The notes: generated by a model not told the origin, from the sequence alone. Shown: positions 18,978-26,661, numbered from the stretch's first letter. The stretch: DNA of 42,400 bases from Ursidibacter arcticus (GCF_009761375.1 NZ_LEKM01000012.1:1-42400); one strand, 5' to 3'. Translations and numbers: made by a program.

Positions 18978-19484
18978 TTATTTTATTAGCTCAATAAATG
19001 ATTTGGTTTTTACTAAAAAATATAGAATCATTGAAATACCGATAGTAGACATAAAAAAACATGCTATTACAACTAATCCATACATAATTAATGAATCTGG
19101 TAAAATATTAATGTAACTTTTTTGCGGAACTTTAAATATAACATTTGAGAAGAATGTAAAATAAAAACATATCAATGTTATAAATATCATTCCTACTAGA
19201 TAGCAAGGGGATGGTTCTTGATTGTTTTTATATGGAATAACCTTAAAAACGTATAATACTATACCTAAAAAAATTGAATTCAATGCCACATAATTTCCTA
19301 TAACTTTTGACAGAAATGGACGATTATCGGAAATTAATCCAATATTTCCTAATAGATAGCTATCAATAAAAGATGAAATATCTTTTTGAAAACCTGTTTC
19401 AGCATAAGCAGGACAATAATATATTATTAAACTGATAATTATTACATTGATATGAAAAGAATAATAAAGTAAGAAATTTTTCAT
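18978..19484 (-). CDS. Family A four-helix membrane protein, copy 1 (unknown function)
   Basis: I do not recognise this 168-residue protein. It has four hydrophobic segments (about residues 5-28, 64-86, 95-115 and 133-157) and a charged cytoplasmic tail 'KTKSFIELIK'. Between segments 1 and 2 is 'ISSFIDSYLLGNIGLISDNR' followed by 'PFLSKVIGNYVAL', the signature shared with the copies at 24680, 25250, 25846 and, more weakly, 19837. The segment after TM3 has 'FSNVIFKVPQKSYINI'. It is AT-rich, with no uptake signal. Closest in the window is the copy at 25846. A small four-helix protein without catalytic motifs could be an immunity protein against a membrane-acting toxin, but that is inference. Confidence 0.75.
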   Translation of the reverse strand: MKNFLLYYSFHINVIIISLIIYYCPAYAETGFQKDISSFIDSYLLGNIGLISDNRPFLSKVIGNYVALNSIFLGIVLYVFKVIPYKNNQEPSPCYLVGMIFITLICFYFTFFSNVIFKVPQKSYINILPDSLIMYGLVVIACFFMSTIGISMILYFLVKTKSFIELIK

Positions 19485-19836
19485 TTTAGTCCTTTCCTAA
19501 CAGAATAAGTTTAGCAGGTTCATAACTAATATATTCTATATTACCATTATTAATATATTTTTATTAGAATGCATATTTTTTCAGGTTATCTACTTGATTA
19601 ACATCTCAGCTATGTTCTTTTAACTATAAGCTAAGCCAATCATAGAAAACTCCTAAGTATGATTAAATGTGAGTGAAATATCAGTAGAAGAGGATAGATT
19701 TGTTAATTCCACTTACCCACCACTCAGTTTATTAGCAATAGCCATCTTGAATGAGATTATCTATTAGATAAGATTAAATATCCTTATTAAACTGGTTTAT
19801 AATATAAATGATAACTTCAATATTAAGATATAACCC
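19485..19836. other. Intergenic stretch with a family B remnant
   Basis: This 352-bp AT-rich gap between two family-A genes holds the decayed start of a family-B gene at about 19606-19660. I see no intact gene in the rest. Confidence 0.7.
19606..19660 (-). pseudogene. Remnant of a family B gene start
   Basis: On the minus strand the bases 19641-19660 upstream of an ATG (19643) are identical to the leader of the family-B gene at 23995-24618. The ATG is followed by codons for MIGLAYS and then a stop. Intact family-B genes read MIGLMIL...TIGLAYVVKRKW, so the remnant looks like a deletion between the two ATTGGCTT repeats of the parent gene plus a two-base loss. Further on, GTTAAAAGAA is still recognisable. 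Confidence 0.7.
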
Positions 19837-20352
19837 TTAAAACAGTTTATTCTTAATTAATCTAAAATAGATTTTTTCAAGCATATCAAAAAAGTACCAA
19901 AATTCACTAATAGAAAAAACATATAAAGGACAAACAATAATATTAAAATTAAACATCTCCCTAAATAAAGTATATTTAGGATCACTAATTAGCTTCCAGC
20001 TATCACCCCATAGATATAAATACAATATAGGAACCAAACAAATATTGATTACATAATGAGATAGTGTTTCTATTTTTCTTGGATGTTTTCTATATTTCCT
20101 AAATGATAAAAATAACAAAATAAATATTGGGGTTAATGTGGCAAGTATATTAACTACTAACTTAGAATATAATGGTTCCATTCTGGAGTAGATTCCAACA
20201 TCTCCCCATAAATATCTATCTAAAAAACTATTGATAAAATCTTTCTGAGTGTCGCTAAGGTTTCTCAATAAAAAGAAAATTGTTACAGATATAAAAACAT
20301 ATAATGTAAAAATTATCTCCATAATATTCTTTCTAAAAAAGTTATTTTTCAT
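19837..20352 (-). CDS. Family A-like membrane protein, divergent copy 2 (unknown function)
   Basis: This 171-residue protein is not recognised. It has four hydrophobic stretches and the same layout as family A, but the signature is relaxed: 'FINSFLDRYLWGDVGIYSR' then 'EPLYSKLVVNILAT'. The second half ('YLYLWGDSWKLISDPKYTLF') is unlike the other copies and the tail is 'RLIKNKLF'. It probably starts at the ATG at 20352, with AAGGATAATGT upstream. About 235 bp upstream is the repeat R1, which carries a plausible promoter. It has diverged most from its sisters, perhaps in specificity. Confidence 0.65.
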   Translation of the reverse strand: MKNNFFRKNIMEIIFTLYVFISVTIFFLLRNLSDTQKDFINSFLDRYLWGDVGIYSRMEPLYSKLVVNILATLTPIFILLFLSFRKYRKHPRKIETLSHYVINICLVPILYLYLWGDSWKLISDPKYTLFREMFNFNIIVCPLYVFSISEFWYFFDMLEKIYFRLIKNKLF

Positions 20353-20489
20353 ACATTATCCTTTTTACAATGTTGGGAAACATCTACCCTATATTTTATA
20401 AGAATAATAGTTAATATAGAGGTTATTGTTGCTAATATATTATTTCTATAAAATTTCTTTTGTAAAATTTTGATTTCATTGCTAATCTC

Positions 20490-20552
20490 CTAATGGTTGT
20501 TTGATGAATTACGATCACGAGAAGAGCTACTAGATGAACGATTTTTTGCCAT
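20490..20552 (-). CDS. Possible 20-residue Ser/Asn/Arg-rich peptide
   Basis: An ATG at 20552 opens a frame encoding MAKNRSSSSSSRDRNSSNNH and a stop, about 25 bases downstream of the predicted R1 promoter. The composition (six consecutive Ser, then Arg/Asn/Ser) is low-complexity and resembles the start of small hydrophilic 'RS/N-rich' bacterial proteins, so it may be a truncated one. There is no good ribosome binding site. Low confidence that it is translated. Confidence 0.25.
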   Translation of the reverse strand: MAKNRSSSSSSRDRNSSNNH

Positions 20553-20587
20553 TTTGAATACCAAGTGAGATGAAACTATGTTCATTT

Positions 20588-20643
20588 TAATCTTGTTTAT
20601 ATTGCAATCAAGGTACCCCAAAACTACTCCTACCAGTTTTAAA
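20588..20643 (-). repeat. 56-bp promoter-bearing repeat R1
   Basis: R1 matches R2 (26421-26476) in the same orientation at about 48 of 56 positions by eye. On the minus strand it contains TTGATT, a 16-bp spacer and TAAAAT, facing the family-A gene at 19837-20352. Together R1 and R2 flank mutL and the right-hand array. Confidence 0.75.
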
Positions 20644-20694
20644 CAGATAAAAAATACAATTAATTGTGCTTAATAGCGTATTCCCTTGAGATTA

Positions 20695-22596
20695 TTAATC
20701 AGCTAATGGGGCTAAATAGTGAGCAAAATCTATTCGGATTTTGAGTGTATCTAACCGTTGTTGAGTGTGAGCGTGCTGTTCTAATTCCGCCATTAAACTA
20801 ATTCCGTCAGCTAGGGTATAAGCGGTTGAATATTCAATATTTTTTGCAAAAAAATCGGCTAAATCTACCGCTTGTTGTTGCAGTAGCTTGAGCAATAATT
20901 GCTGTAAATTTTGCTCTCTTAAACAGTTTGGCACTTGCAATATACTTAAACGTGTTTGCCCTTGAAATTGCTTGGGTTGGATCACAAAACCGTATTCTGT
21001 AAGTGGTTGAGCAATTTTTTCCCAATGTTCTGCTTGTGGCTGATCAAGCGTTAAATTTAGTGGAATAAGTAAACTTTGGCTCTGCTGTTTTTCTAGCTGA
21101 TGCTGTAAGTGAAGTTGTGCCAGTTTATTTAAAGGCAAGAGAAAGAACTCATCACGCTGTTTTAATAACAACGCTTGATTTTTTACAACGGCAAGCACTT
21201 GACTATAATCACTGGCTGATGGCGGGGCGACATTGTTAAGCGGTGAGATTGGCGGAGTTTTTTGCAAAATATCCGTAGGATCTACCCGCTTATCCGCAGG
21301 ATCTGCTTGGTACTCTCTTGGGTTTCTTTCAGTTTTTAATAATTCCCCATACCATTTTTGTGCCCCTTTATTGACGTTTTCACGTTGGTGTTCCGCAAAA
21401 TAAGTCGATGTTGAACGACTAGGGCGTTCTTTGTTGTCTCTTTCTGATGATGAGAATGATGGCATTGATGAAACCGTAGGCGTTGCAAAGATATTTCGCC
21501 CTGATGCTCCCGTATTTGTATCTGGCACATAAGTTGGCAGAGGCTCGCCGAGTTCACTTTCCGATAAAGGTAAGTGTGGCTGAGCTTGCAAAGCATTCAG
21601 CACGCCTTGATAGATAAAATCGTGAACTAATCTGCCTTGATGAAAACGGACTTCGTGTTTAGCTGGGTGGACATTAACATCTACATAACTCGGATCAATA
21701 TCCAAGAATAATACAAATGCAGGATAGGTTTCTTTCGGTAATAGATCGCCATAGGCTTGGCGAATGGCGTGGTTAATGGTTTTATCTCGCATCATTCGTC
21801 CGTTTACATAACTATAACAGACATCATTTTGTGGGCGAGCAAGAGCAGGGGAGCCGACCCAACCATAGAGATGTAAATCATCGTGTTGCCAGTCAATATG
21901 TGTCGCCTGTTGAATAAATTCATCGCCACAAATTGCAGCTACTCGTTTCTGTTGTTGCTCAAGGCTACGATCTGCCACCGCTTTATAATGGCGTACTTTT
22001 TTCTCATTATGGGTTAGCACAAAAGTTACATTAGGTTTGGCGAGTGCGATTCGGCGAACAACTTCATCAATATGGGTAAATTCCGTTTTATCCGTACGCA
22101 AGAATTTGCGGCGTGCAGGGGTATTAAAAAAGAGATTTGCTACTTCAATGGTTGTGCCAACAGGGTGAGAGGCTGGCTGAATTTCGACTTCCATTTCTCT
22201 GCCTTGAGCATAGGCTTGCCACGCTTCTGCCTGATATTCAGGGCGAGAAGTGAGCGTTAAACGAGATACCGAACTAATGCTGGCTAACGCTTCGCCACGA
22301 AAGCCTAAACTTAAAATGGCTTCCAAATCTTCAAGGGTGGAAATTTTGCTTGTTGCGTGACGGGCAAGGGCAAGGGTTAAATCTTGCTTACCGATCCCAC
22401 AACCATTATCTCGAATACGAATTAGCTGTGAACCGCCTTTTTCTATATCAATTTGGATTTGACTGGCCCCTGCATCAAGGCTATTCTCGATCAGCTCTTT
22501 CACTACGGATGCAGGACGCTCAACCACTTCGCCTGCGGCAATCTGGTTAGCTAATTGAGGGGGTAAAATTCGGATTAACGGCTGTGGCTGGCTCAT
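20695..22596 (-). CDS. mutL: DNA mismatch repair protein MutL
   Basis: MutL is the GHKL ATPase that links MutS mismatch recognition to strand incision. ATP-site motifs are '[15 protein letters not shown]', 'IRDNGCGIG' and '[16 protein letters not shown]' within the first 110 residues. A transducer domain follows ('[12 protein letters not shown]'), then a low-complexity linker and a dimerisation domain. The endonuclease motif DQHAxxE is absent, as in E. coli-type MutL that works with MutH. I use the ATG at 22596 ([13 protein letters not shown], 633 residues) with GAGAAACACA ahead of it. The usual neighbours amiB and miaA are missing; accessory arrays lie on both sides. Confidence 0.96.
   Translation of the reverse strand: MSQPQPLIRILPPQLANQIAAGEVVERPASVVKELIENSLDAGASQIQIDIEKGGSQLIRIRDNGCGIGKQDLTLALARHATSKISTLEDLEAILSLGFRGEALASISSVSRLTLTSRPEYQAEAWQAYAQGREMEVEIQPASHPVGTTIEVANLFFNTPARRKFLRTDKTEFTHIDEVVRRIALAKPNVTFVLTHNEKKVRHYKAVADRSLEQQQKRVAAICGDEFIQQATHIDWQHDDLHLYGWVGSPALARPQNDVCYSYVNGRMMRDKTINHAIRQAYGDLLPKETYPAFVLFLDIDPSYVDVNVHPAKHEVRFHQGRLVHDFIYQGVLNALQAQPHLPLSESELGEPLPTYVPDTNTGASGRNIFATPTVSSMPSFSSSERDNKERPSRSTSTYFAEHQRENVNKGAQKWYGELLKTERNPREYQADPADKRVDPTDILQKTPPISPLNNVAPPSASDYSQVLAVVKNQALLLKQRDEFFLLPLNKLAQLHLQHQLEKQQSQSLLIPLNLTLDQPQAEHWEKIAQPLTEYGFVIQPKQFQGQTRLSILQVPNCLREQNLQQLLLKLLQQQAVDLADFFAKNIEYSTAYTLADGISLMAELEQHAHTQQRLDTLKIRIDFAHYLAPLAD
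20867..20875 (-). repeat. DNA uptake signal sequence
   Basis: Perfect reverse-orientation uptake signal inside mutL; a Pasteurellaceae core-genome mark in a gene surrounded by accessory DNA that appears to have none. Confidence 0.8.
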
Positions 22597-22684
22597 TGTG
22601 TTTCTCAAGCTGGAAATTATTGGGCGAGAGTTTAGCATAAATCCAATAATGCGATGAGTGCTTTTATGTAAGCTGTAACCCCCC

Positions 22685-22725
22685 AGCCATTTTCTTTTGA
22701 GCGTATAAGAACTAGACCAATTATG
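22685..22725 (-). pseudogene. Remnant of a family B gene
   Basis: AGCCATTTTCTTTTGA (22685-22700) is identical to the family-B coding segment for KRKWL. On the minus strand the frame reads [11 protein letters not shown], against GLAYVVKRKWL in the intact copies. The flanks have decayed. It lies just past the 3' end of the tandem array and suggests a further lost copy. Confidence 0.6.
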
Positions 22726-22736
22726 TAAAATCTTAA

Positions 22737-23355
22737 TTACTCTGATGAAGTGTAGTTTTCATCGATATATTTACCTAACTCAGAAAAAAGATCTCTAGCC
22801 TCACATTCATAATGTGGCTTTATGAAAGAACCAAGGTTCATAGATAATACGATACATTGATAGCGTGGCTAATATCTTATTTTTATCTACATCGTAATAG
22901 AGATATTGTTTATTAGAGAAGGTTCCGAATCCATAGTCCATATATAAAGCGATGCTAGGATTTTTTTTGTTGACAAAATATAACTCATATTCATTCCCAT
23001 CAAATTGCTTTTGAGTTTCATAATTAAAATCAAAGTCATCAGCACGCACAAAAAGAGAAGCATCATATTGTTTAAATCTATCTAACGGCTGTATCACAAT
23101 GCCTTTTCCTTGAGTGGCTTTCCACTCTTCTGGCGTAGTGTGAATCACAATGCCAGCCTCTTTTTGGTGGATATGACAATAAATCGGCTGAACAAAGAGC
23201 TGAAGAAAGTGCTCAAAAAACAGTCCAAAGTAGGCAGTTAGCGGTAAGAAGACAATAATGCAGCATTTAAGCCATTTTCTTTTGACCACATAAGCCAAGC
23301 CAATGGTGATGAGTATCACGAAAATAAAGAAAGTTAAAATCATTAAGCCAATCAT
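22737..23355 (-). pseudogene. Family B membrane-anchored protein, copy 3, frameshifted
   Basis: The reading frame from the ATG at 23355 stops at 22807 after 182 residues (...FFHKATL). Skipping one C near 22818 restores a frame that continues '[20 protein letters not shown]' and ends NYTSSE at 22737, giving 205 residues like its sisters (204 and 207). The N-terminal two-thirds is nearly identical to the copy at 23995, while the last codons are identical to the copy at 23368, so it looks like a chimera of the two. The break is not in a homopolymer, so it may be a true pseudogene or a base-call error. Confidence 0.8.
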
Positions 23356-23367
23356 ACGTCCTCTAAA

Positions 23368-23982
23368 TTACTCTGATGAAGTGTAGTTTTCATCGATATA
23401 TTTGTCTAAATTATCTGTGATATTCCTTGCTTTACATTCATAATTTTTTTTATGAAAAATCAAGGGTTGGTAATTATTATGATAAAGAGACAATGAAGCT
23501 AAGATAATATCTTTATTAATATCATAGTAAAGGTATGTATCTTTAGCAAAAAGTCCACCATCGTAGGAAATATATATAGCCAAGTTTGGTTTTTTTCTAT
23601 TAACAAACATTAAATAATATAAATCATTACCAAATTTTTTCTGGTCTTCATATTCAAAATCAAAATCTCTTTGATCAGTTAAAATAGAGGTTTCACCATT
23701 GTTAAATCTAGAAGATGGCATTATTACCATGTCTTTTCCTTCTATTTTTCCCCATTCTTCAGGAGAAGTATGAATAAGCATACCTTCATCTTTATGAACA
23801 TAGCAATAAATAGGGTGAATAAATACTCTAATAAAATCTTCAAAGAATAAGGTAAAATAGCTAATAATTGGTAGAAAGAGAATAATACAATACCGTAGCC
23901 ATTTTCTTTTAACCACATAAGCCAAGCCAATGGTGATAAGTATCACGAAAATAAAGAAAGTTAAAATCATTAAGCCAATCAT
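23368..23982 (-). CDS. Family B membrane-anchored protein, copy 2 (unknown function)
   Basis: This 204-residue protein is not recognised. The first 29 residues (MIGLMILTFFIFVILITIGL, then AYVVKRKWL) are identical to copy 3. A second hydrophobic stretch follows to about residue 60, then a soluble domain with 'IHTSPEEW', 'FDFEYEDQKKFGNDLYYLMF' and 'YLYYDINKDIILASLSLY', ending DENYTSSE. The middle differs from copies 1 and 3 while the layout is kept. Only 12 bp separate it from each neighbour, with AGAGG ribosome binding sites, so the three form one operon. The fixed anchor with a changing soluble domain is typical of genes that diversify by recombination. Confidence 0.75.
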   Translation of the reverse strand: MIGLMILTFFIFVILITIGLAYVVKRKWLRYCIILFLPIISYFTLFFEDFIRVFIHPIYCYVHKDEGMLIHTSPEEWGKIEGKDMVIMPSSRFNNGETSILTDQRDFDFEYEDQKKFGNDLYYLMFVNRKKPNLAIYISYDGGLFAKDTYLYYDINKDIILASLSLYHNNYQPLIFHKKNYECKARNITDNLDKYIDENYTSSE

Positions 23983-23994
23983 ATAACCTCTAAA

Positions 23995-24618
23995 TTATTC
24001 TGATGCGGTGTAGTTTTTATTGATATATGACTTCAATTCAAAATAGAGATTTTCTTTCTCACATTCATAACCGACTTTGGGGAAGGGTAAAAATGAAGAT
24101 TCATAGATAATACGATACTGTGATAATGTCGCTAATACCCTATTTTTATCTACATCGTAATAGAGGTATTGTTTTTTAGAGAAAGTTCCTAATCCATAAT
24201 CAATATATAAAGCGATACTAGGATTTTGCTTATTCACTGCAGATAGTTCATATTCATCATTACCAAATTGTTTTCGGGTTTCATAGTTAAAATCAAAATC
24301 ATCGGCATCCACAAAAAGAGAAGCATCATACTGTTTAAATCTATCTAATGGCTGTATCACAATGCCTTTTCCTTGAGTTGCTTTCCACTCTTCTGGTGTG
24401 GTGTGAATCACAATGCCAGCCTCTTTTTGGTGGATATGACAATAAATCGGCTGAACAAAGAGCTGAAGAAAGTGCTCAAAAAACAGTCCAAAGTAGGCAG
24501 TTAGCGGTAAGAAGACAATAATACAGCATTTAAGCCATTTTCTTTTAACCACATAAGCCAAGCCAATGGTGATGAGTATCACGAAAATAAAGAAAGTTAA
24601 AATCATTAAGGCAATCAT
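23995..24618 (-). CDS. Family B membrane-anchored protein, copy 1 (unknown function)
   Basis: This is the longest family-B copy (207 residues) and the first of the tandem three. Two hydrophobic segments lie at about residues 3-25 and 31-55, then 'QPIYCHIHQKEAGIVIHTTP', EEW and a domain with 'FDFNYETRKQFGNDEYEL' and 'KKQYLYYDVDKNRVLATLS'. It ends NKNYTASE. Its leader TCATAGAAAACTCCTAAGTA is repeated in the remnant at 19641-19660. The 61-bp gap from the family-A gene at 24680 suggests both families share a transcript. No enzyme motif or lipobox is visible. Confidence 0.75.
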   Translation of the reverse strand: MIALMILTFFIFVILITIGLAYVVKRKWLKCCIIVFLPLTAYFGLFFEHFLQLFVQPIYCHIHQKEAGIVIHTTPEEWKATQGKGIVIQPLDRFKQYDASLFVDADDFDFNYETRKQFGNDEYELSAVNKQNPSIALYIDYGLGTFSKKQYLYYDVDKNRVLATLSQYRIIYESSFLPFPKVGYECEKENLYFELKSYINKNYTASE

Positions 24619-24679
24619 AGAAAACTCCTAAGTATTAAGGGCAAGATCATTATTTAATTCCACTCAAATCTCCTTATAT

Positions 24680-25174
24680 TTATTTGATTAATTCAATAAA
24701 TGATTTGGTTTTTCTCAGAAGAGAAATGATTGTTGTAATTCCTATTGATAAAAAGCAAAAACAGCCAGCCACACATATTCCATAAAAAACTAAAGAGTTC
24801 TTAGCTATCCGTATATAAGGTTTTTCAGGCGGTATTACAATATGATTAGAAAGTACAGACCAATATAAAGCAATGATAAAACAAACTAAGAGTATTATAA
24901 CTCCTCCAAAGGAGAATTCTCCTTCAAAGAAATTAATGAAAGAGCATAATACTCCAGATAAAACCGCAGATATAATAATATAATTTGCGATGACCTTAGA
25001 CATAAAATGTCTATCTAATGAAACTAAACCTATATCACCAAATAAATAGTCATCAATAAACTGAGAGATATTTATCTGAAACTCAGTGATAGCAACATTT
25101 GGAACGGTAAGGATTAATACTATGATAATTGCCAAATTAATATTTATCAGATAGTTTTTTACAAAATTCTCCAT
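24680..25174 (-). CDS. Family A four-helix membrane protein, copy 3 (unknown function)
   Basis: This 164-residue protein of family A is not recognised. It has four hydrophobic segments and the signature 'ISQFIDDYLFGDIGLVSLDR' followed by 'HFMSKVIANYIII'. The loop after TM3 reads 'SNHIVIPPEKPYIRIAKNSL', and the tail KTKSFIELIK is identical to copy 1. The first residues MENFVKNYLININ align with MKNFIKEYLIYIH of the copy at 25846. It sits between the family-A pair and the family-B triplet on one strand. Confidence 0.75.
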   Translation of the reverse strand: MENFVKNYLININLAIIIVLILTVPNVAITEFQINISQFIDDYLFGDIGLVSLDRHFMSKVIANYIIISAVLSGVLCSFINFFEGEFSFGGVIILLVCFIIALYWSVLSNHIVIPPEKPYIRIAKNSLVFYGICVAGCFCFLSIGITTIISLLRKTKSFIELIK

Positions 25175-25249
25175 TTTGTTTTTCGCCTAAACAATGTTAT
25201 AAAAAGGATGATTTATTAAATAATATCAGTCAATTCTAAAGTTAAATTA

Positions 25250-25753
25250 CTATTTTCTGTTTTTTATATATTCTCTGAGTCTCAGTAACAAAGAGGCTGA
25301 CATTAATGAGCAGCCAATATAGCAACCATAAACAGAAGTAATATATGCCCCTAAGGAATCTCCCCCAAATCCCTTAAAGGTATTTTCACTTGCATATACA
25401 TTCGTTTTTATTATGTAAATAAAAATTATTGAAATGATCAGCCAAATAATACTGATAACATATTGAACGTCTTTTTCCAACCAGCTTTTTGACTTAATGA
25501 TTATCCCAATTAAAAAAGTGAGTAGAGCAAAAATAGGAGAAGTTATTGCAACATAATTCGTTATAACAAACGAAAGAAAAGGTCGGCTTTCAGAATAAAG
25601 CCCTTTTGTATGCAAAGGATATTTCTGAATAAGCTCAACAAGCCATTGATACTCTACTTTATATTCATTGGGTAAAATAATTGCCATAGTAATGATAGTT
25701 ACTAAATGAAATATAGCTGTAATTTGAATGAGTCTTTCTTTTTTTGTTTTCAT
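25250..25753 (-). CDS. Family A-like membrane protein, copy 4 (unknown function)
   Basis: I use the ATG at 25753 (167 residues, MKTKKERLIQ), which matches the family length; an upstream TTG at 25807 would add 18 residues with no counterpart in the sisters. It has four hydrophobic segments. The signature is partly changed: 'LVELIQKYPLHTKGLYSESR' then 'PFLSFVITNYVAI', with SFV instead of SKV and no FGxIGL. The loop after TM3 has 'NVYASENTFKGFGGDSLGAY', unlike the others. It is a diverged member whose function is unknown. Confidence 0.65.
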   Translation of the reverse strand: MKTKKERLIQITAIFHLVTIITMAIILPNEYKVEYQWLVELIQKYPLHTKGLYSESRPFLSFVITNYVAITSPIFALLTFLIGIIIKSKSWLEKDVQYVISIIWLIISIIFIYIIKTNVYASENTFKGFGGDSLGAYITSVYGCYIGCSLMSASLLLRLREYIKNRK

Positions 25754-25845
25754 CAAGTATTGCTTATTTTTTAATCTTAAAGATGGTAGAGATAAAGTTA
25801 TAATCAATTTGTATATCTATTCTATAGTGAGTTCTTTAATTTTAT

Positions 25846-26352
25846 TTATTTTATTAAATCAAAAAACAACTTTATTTTTCCTAAGAAATATAGAATTACC
25901 GAAATACCAAGACTAGAGACTCCTAAACAAGTTACAAGCGATAATCCATATATAAATAAAGAATCTGGGGATATATTTATATATGGCTTTGGTGGTACTT
26001 TAAATATAATATTTGAGAAAAATGTAAAATAAAAACTAGTAGAAATAATAATAAATTGACCTAAAAATAAACAAGGGGAAATTTTTTGAATATATTCAGA
26101 TGAAATTGAACCACTCCAATATAAAAGTATGCCTTGTACAATAGCTGCAATGGCAACATAATTTCCAGCGATCTTTGACATAAATGGACGAGTGTCAGAA
26201 ATTAAACCAATATTTCCAAATAAATAGTTATCAATAAAAGATGAGATGTCTTTATGGAAATTGGTTTCAGTATAATCTGGACATAGCAATATGATACATA
26301 CAATTACAAAGATATGTATATAAATTAAGTATTCTTTAATAAAATTTTTCAT
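25846..26352 (-). CDS. Family A four-helix membrane protein, copy 5 (unknown function)
   Basis: The ATG at 26352 gives 168 residues starting MKNFIKEYLIYIH, equal in length and start to copy 1; a TTG nine bases upstream also opens the frame. The signature is 'ISSFIDNYLFGNIGLISDTR' then 'PFMSKIAGNYVAI', and the TM3-TM4 loop has 'FSNIIFKVPPKPYINISPDS'. It is the first gene of the right-hand array, with repeat R2 and its promoter about 70 bp upstream. No function is recognised. Confidence 0.75.
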   Translation of the reverse strand: MKNFIKEYLIYIHIFVIVCIILLCPDYTETNFHKDISSFIDNYLFGNIGLISDTRPFMSKIAGNYVAIAAIVQGILLYWSGSISSEYIQKISPCLFLGQFIIISTSFYFTFFSNIIFKVPPKPYINISPDSLFIYGLSLVTCLGVSSLGISVILYFLGKIKLFFDLIK

Positions 26353-26420
26353 ATTTCTCAACGACTATAAAAGTCAGCTATTAGTAGAAGATATCTTAAA
26401 AAATTAAATTGTGTGCATTC

Positions 26421-26476
26421 TAATCTTGTTTATATTGTAATCAAGGTATCACAAAACAGATCCTACCAGCTTCAAA
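26421..26476 (-). repeat. 56-bp promoter-bearing repeat R2
   Basis: R2 is the partner of R1 (20588-20643). On the minus strand it contains TTGATT, a 16-bp spacer and TAGAAT, placed to start transcription about 55-60 bp before the family-A gene at 25846. The eight differences from R1 lie mostly upstream of and between the promoter elements. Confidence 0.75.
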
Positions 26477-26571
26477 TCGAGGAAGTAGATTAACCCTATA
26501 TTTGTGTAAAGTGTTTACTTGATATTGTAGGATACAAGATGTAACTTCCCTATCAAATAAGCAAAGATTAG

Positions 26572-26595
26572 AGAAATCTAGACGTCTAGATTGCG
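26572..26595. promoter_or_regulatory. Tandem Met boxes (MetJ operator)
   Basis: AGACGTCT (26580-26587) is a perfect match to the eight-base Met box consensus. The preceding octamer AGAAATCT (26572-26579) matches at six of eight positions and the following AGATTGCG at four of eight. Tandem boxes are how MetJ dimers bind cooperatively with S-adenosylmethionine. The array overlaps the -35 end of the metJ promoter, so autorepression is likely. Confidence 0.85.
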
Positions 26596-26619
26596 ATATA
26601 AGTCAGTTTTTATTAGAAT
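26591..26619 (+). promoter_or_regulatory. metJ promoter
   Basis: TTGCGA (26591-26596) and TAGAAT (26614-26619) are separated by 17 bp, a good sigma-70 promoter about 40 bp ahead of the metJ ATG. The -35 hexamer abuts the Met boxes. Confidence 0.65.
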
Positions 26620-26661
26620 GTCGCCTAATTTTTATTTTAGATCGGGAAATTGTGGGTAACT

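Larger units (their letters stand above)
20353..20694. other. Intergenic stretch between family A copy 2 and mutL
   Basis: This 342-bp gap contains the repeat R1 (20588-20643) and, on the minus strand, a possible 20-codon serine-rich reading frame (20490-20552). A second ribosome-binding-site-like AGGAG lies just past that frame, before a 15-codon open frame starting MKSKFYKR. No larger gene is visible. Confidence 0.6.

Noticed and set aside
22737-23355. Programmed frameshift in family B copy 3
   Set aside because: The site near 22818 has no slippery heptamer or downstream structure that I can see. Mutation or a base-call error is simpler.
18835-24648. 12-bp inverted match GATCTTGCCCTT (18835-18846) to AAGGGCAAGATC (24637-24648)
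   Set aside because: Exact, but short and in AT-rich DNA with many related segments. No extension on either side, so I do not treat it as an invertible element.
18606-26640. Integrase, transposase or phage genes in the mutL accessory region
   Set aside because: None of the frames resembles a recombinase. The island is called from duplications and composition only.
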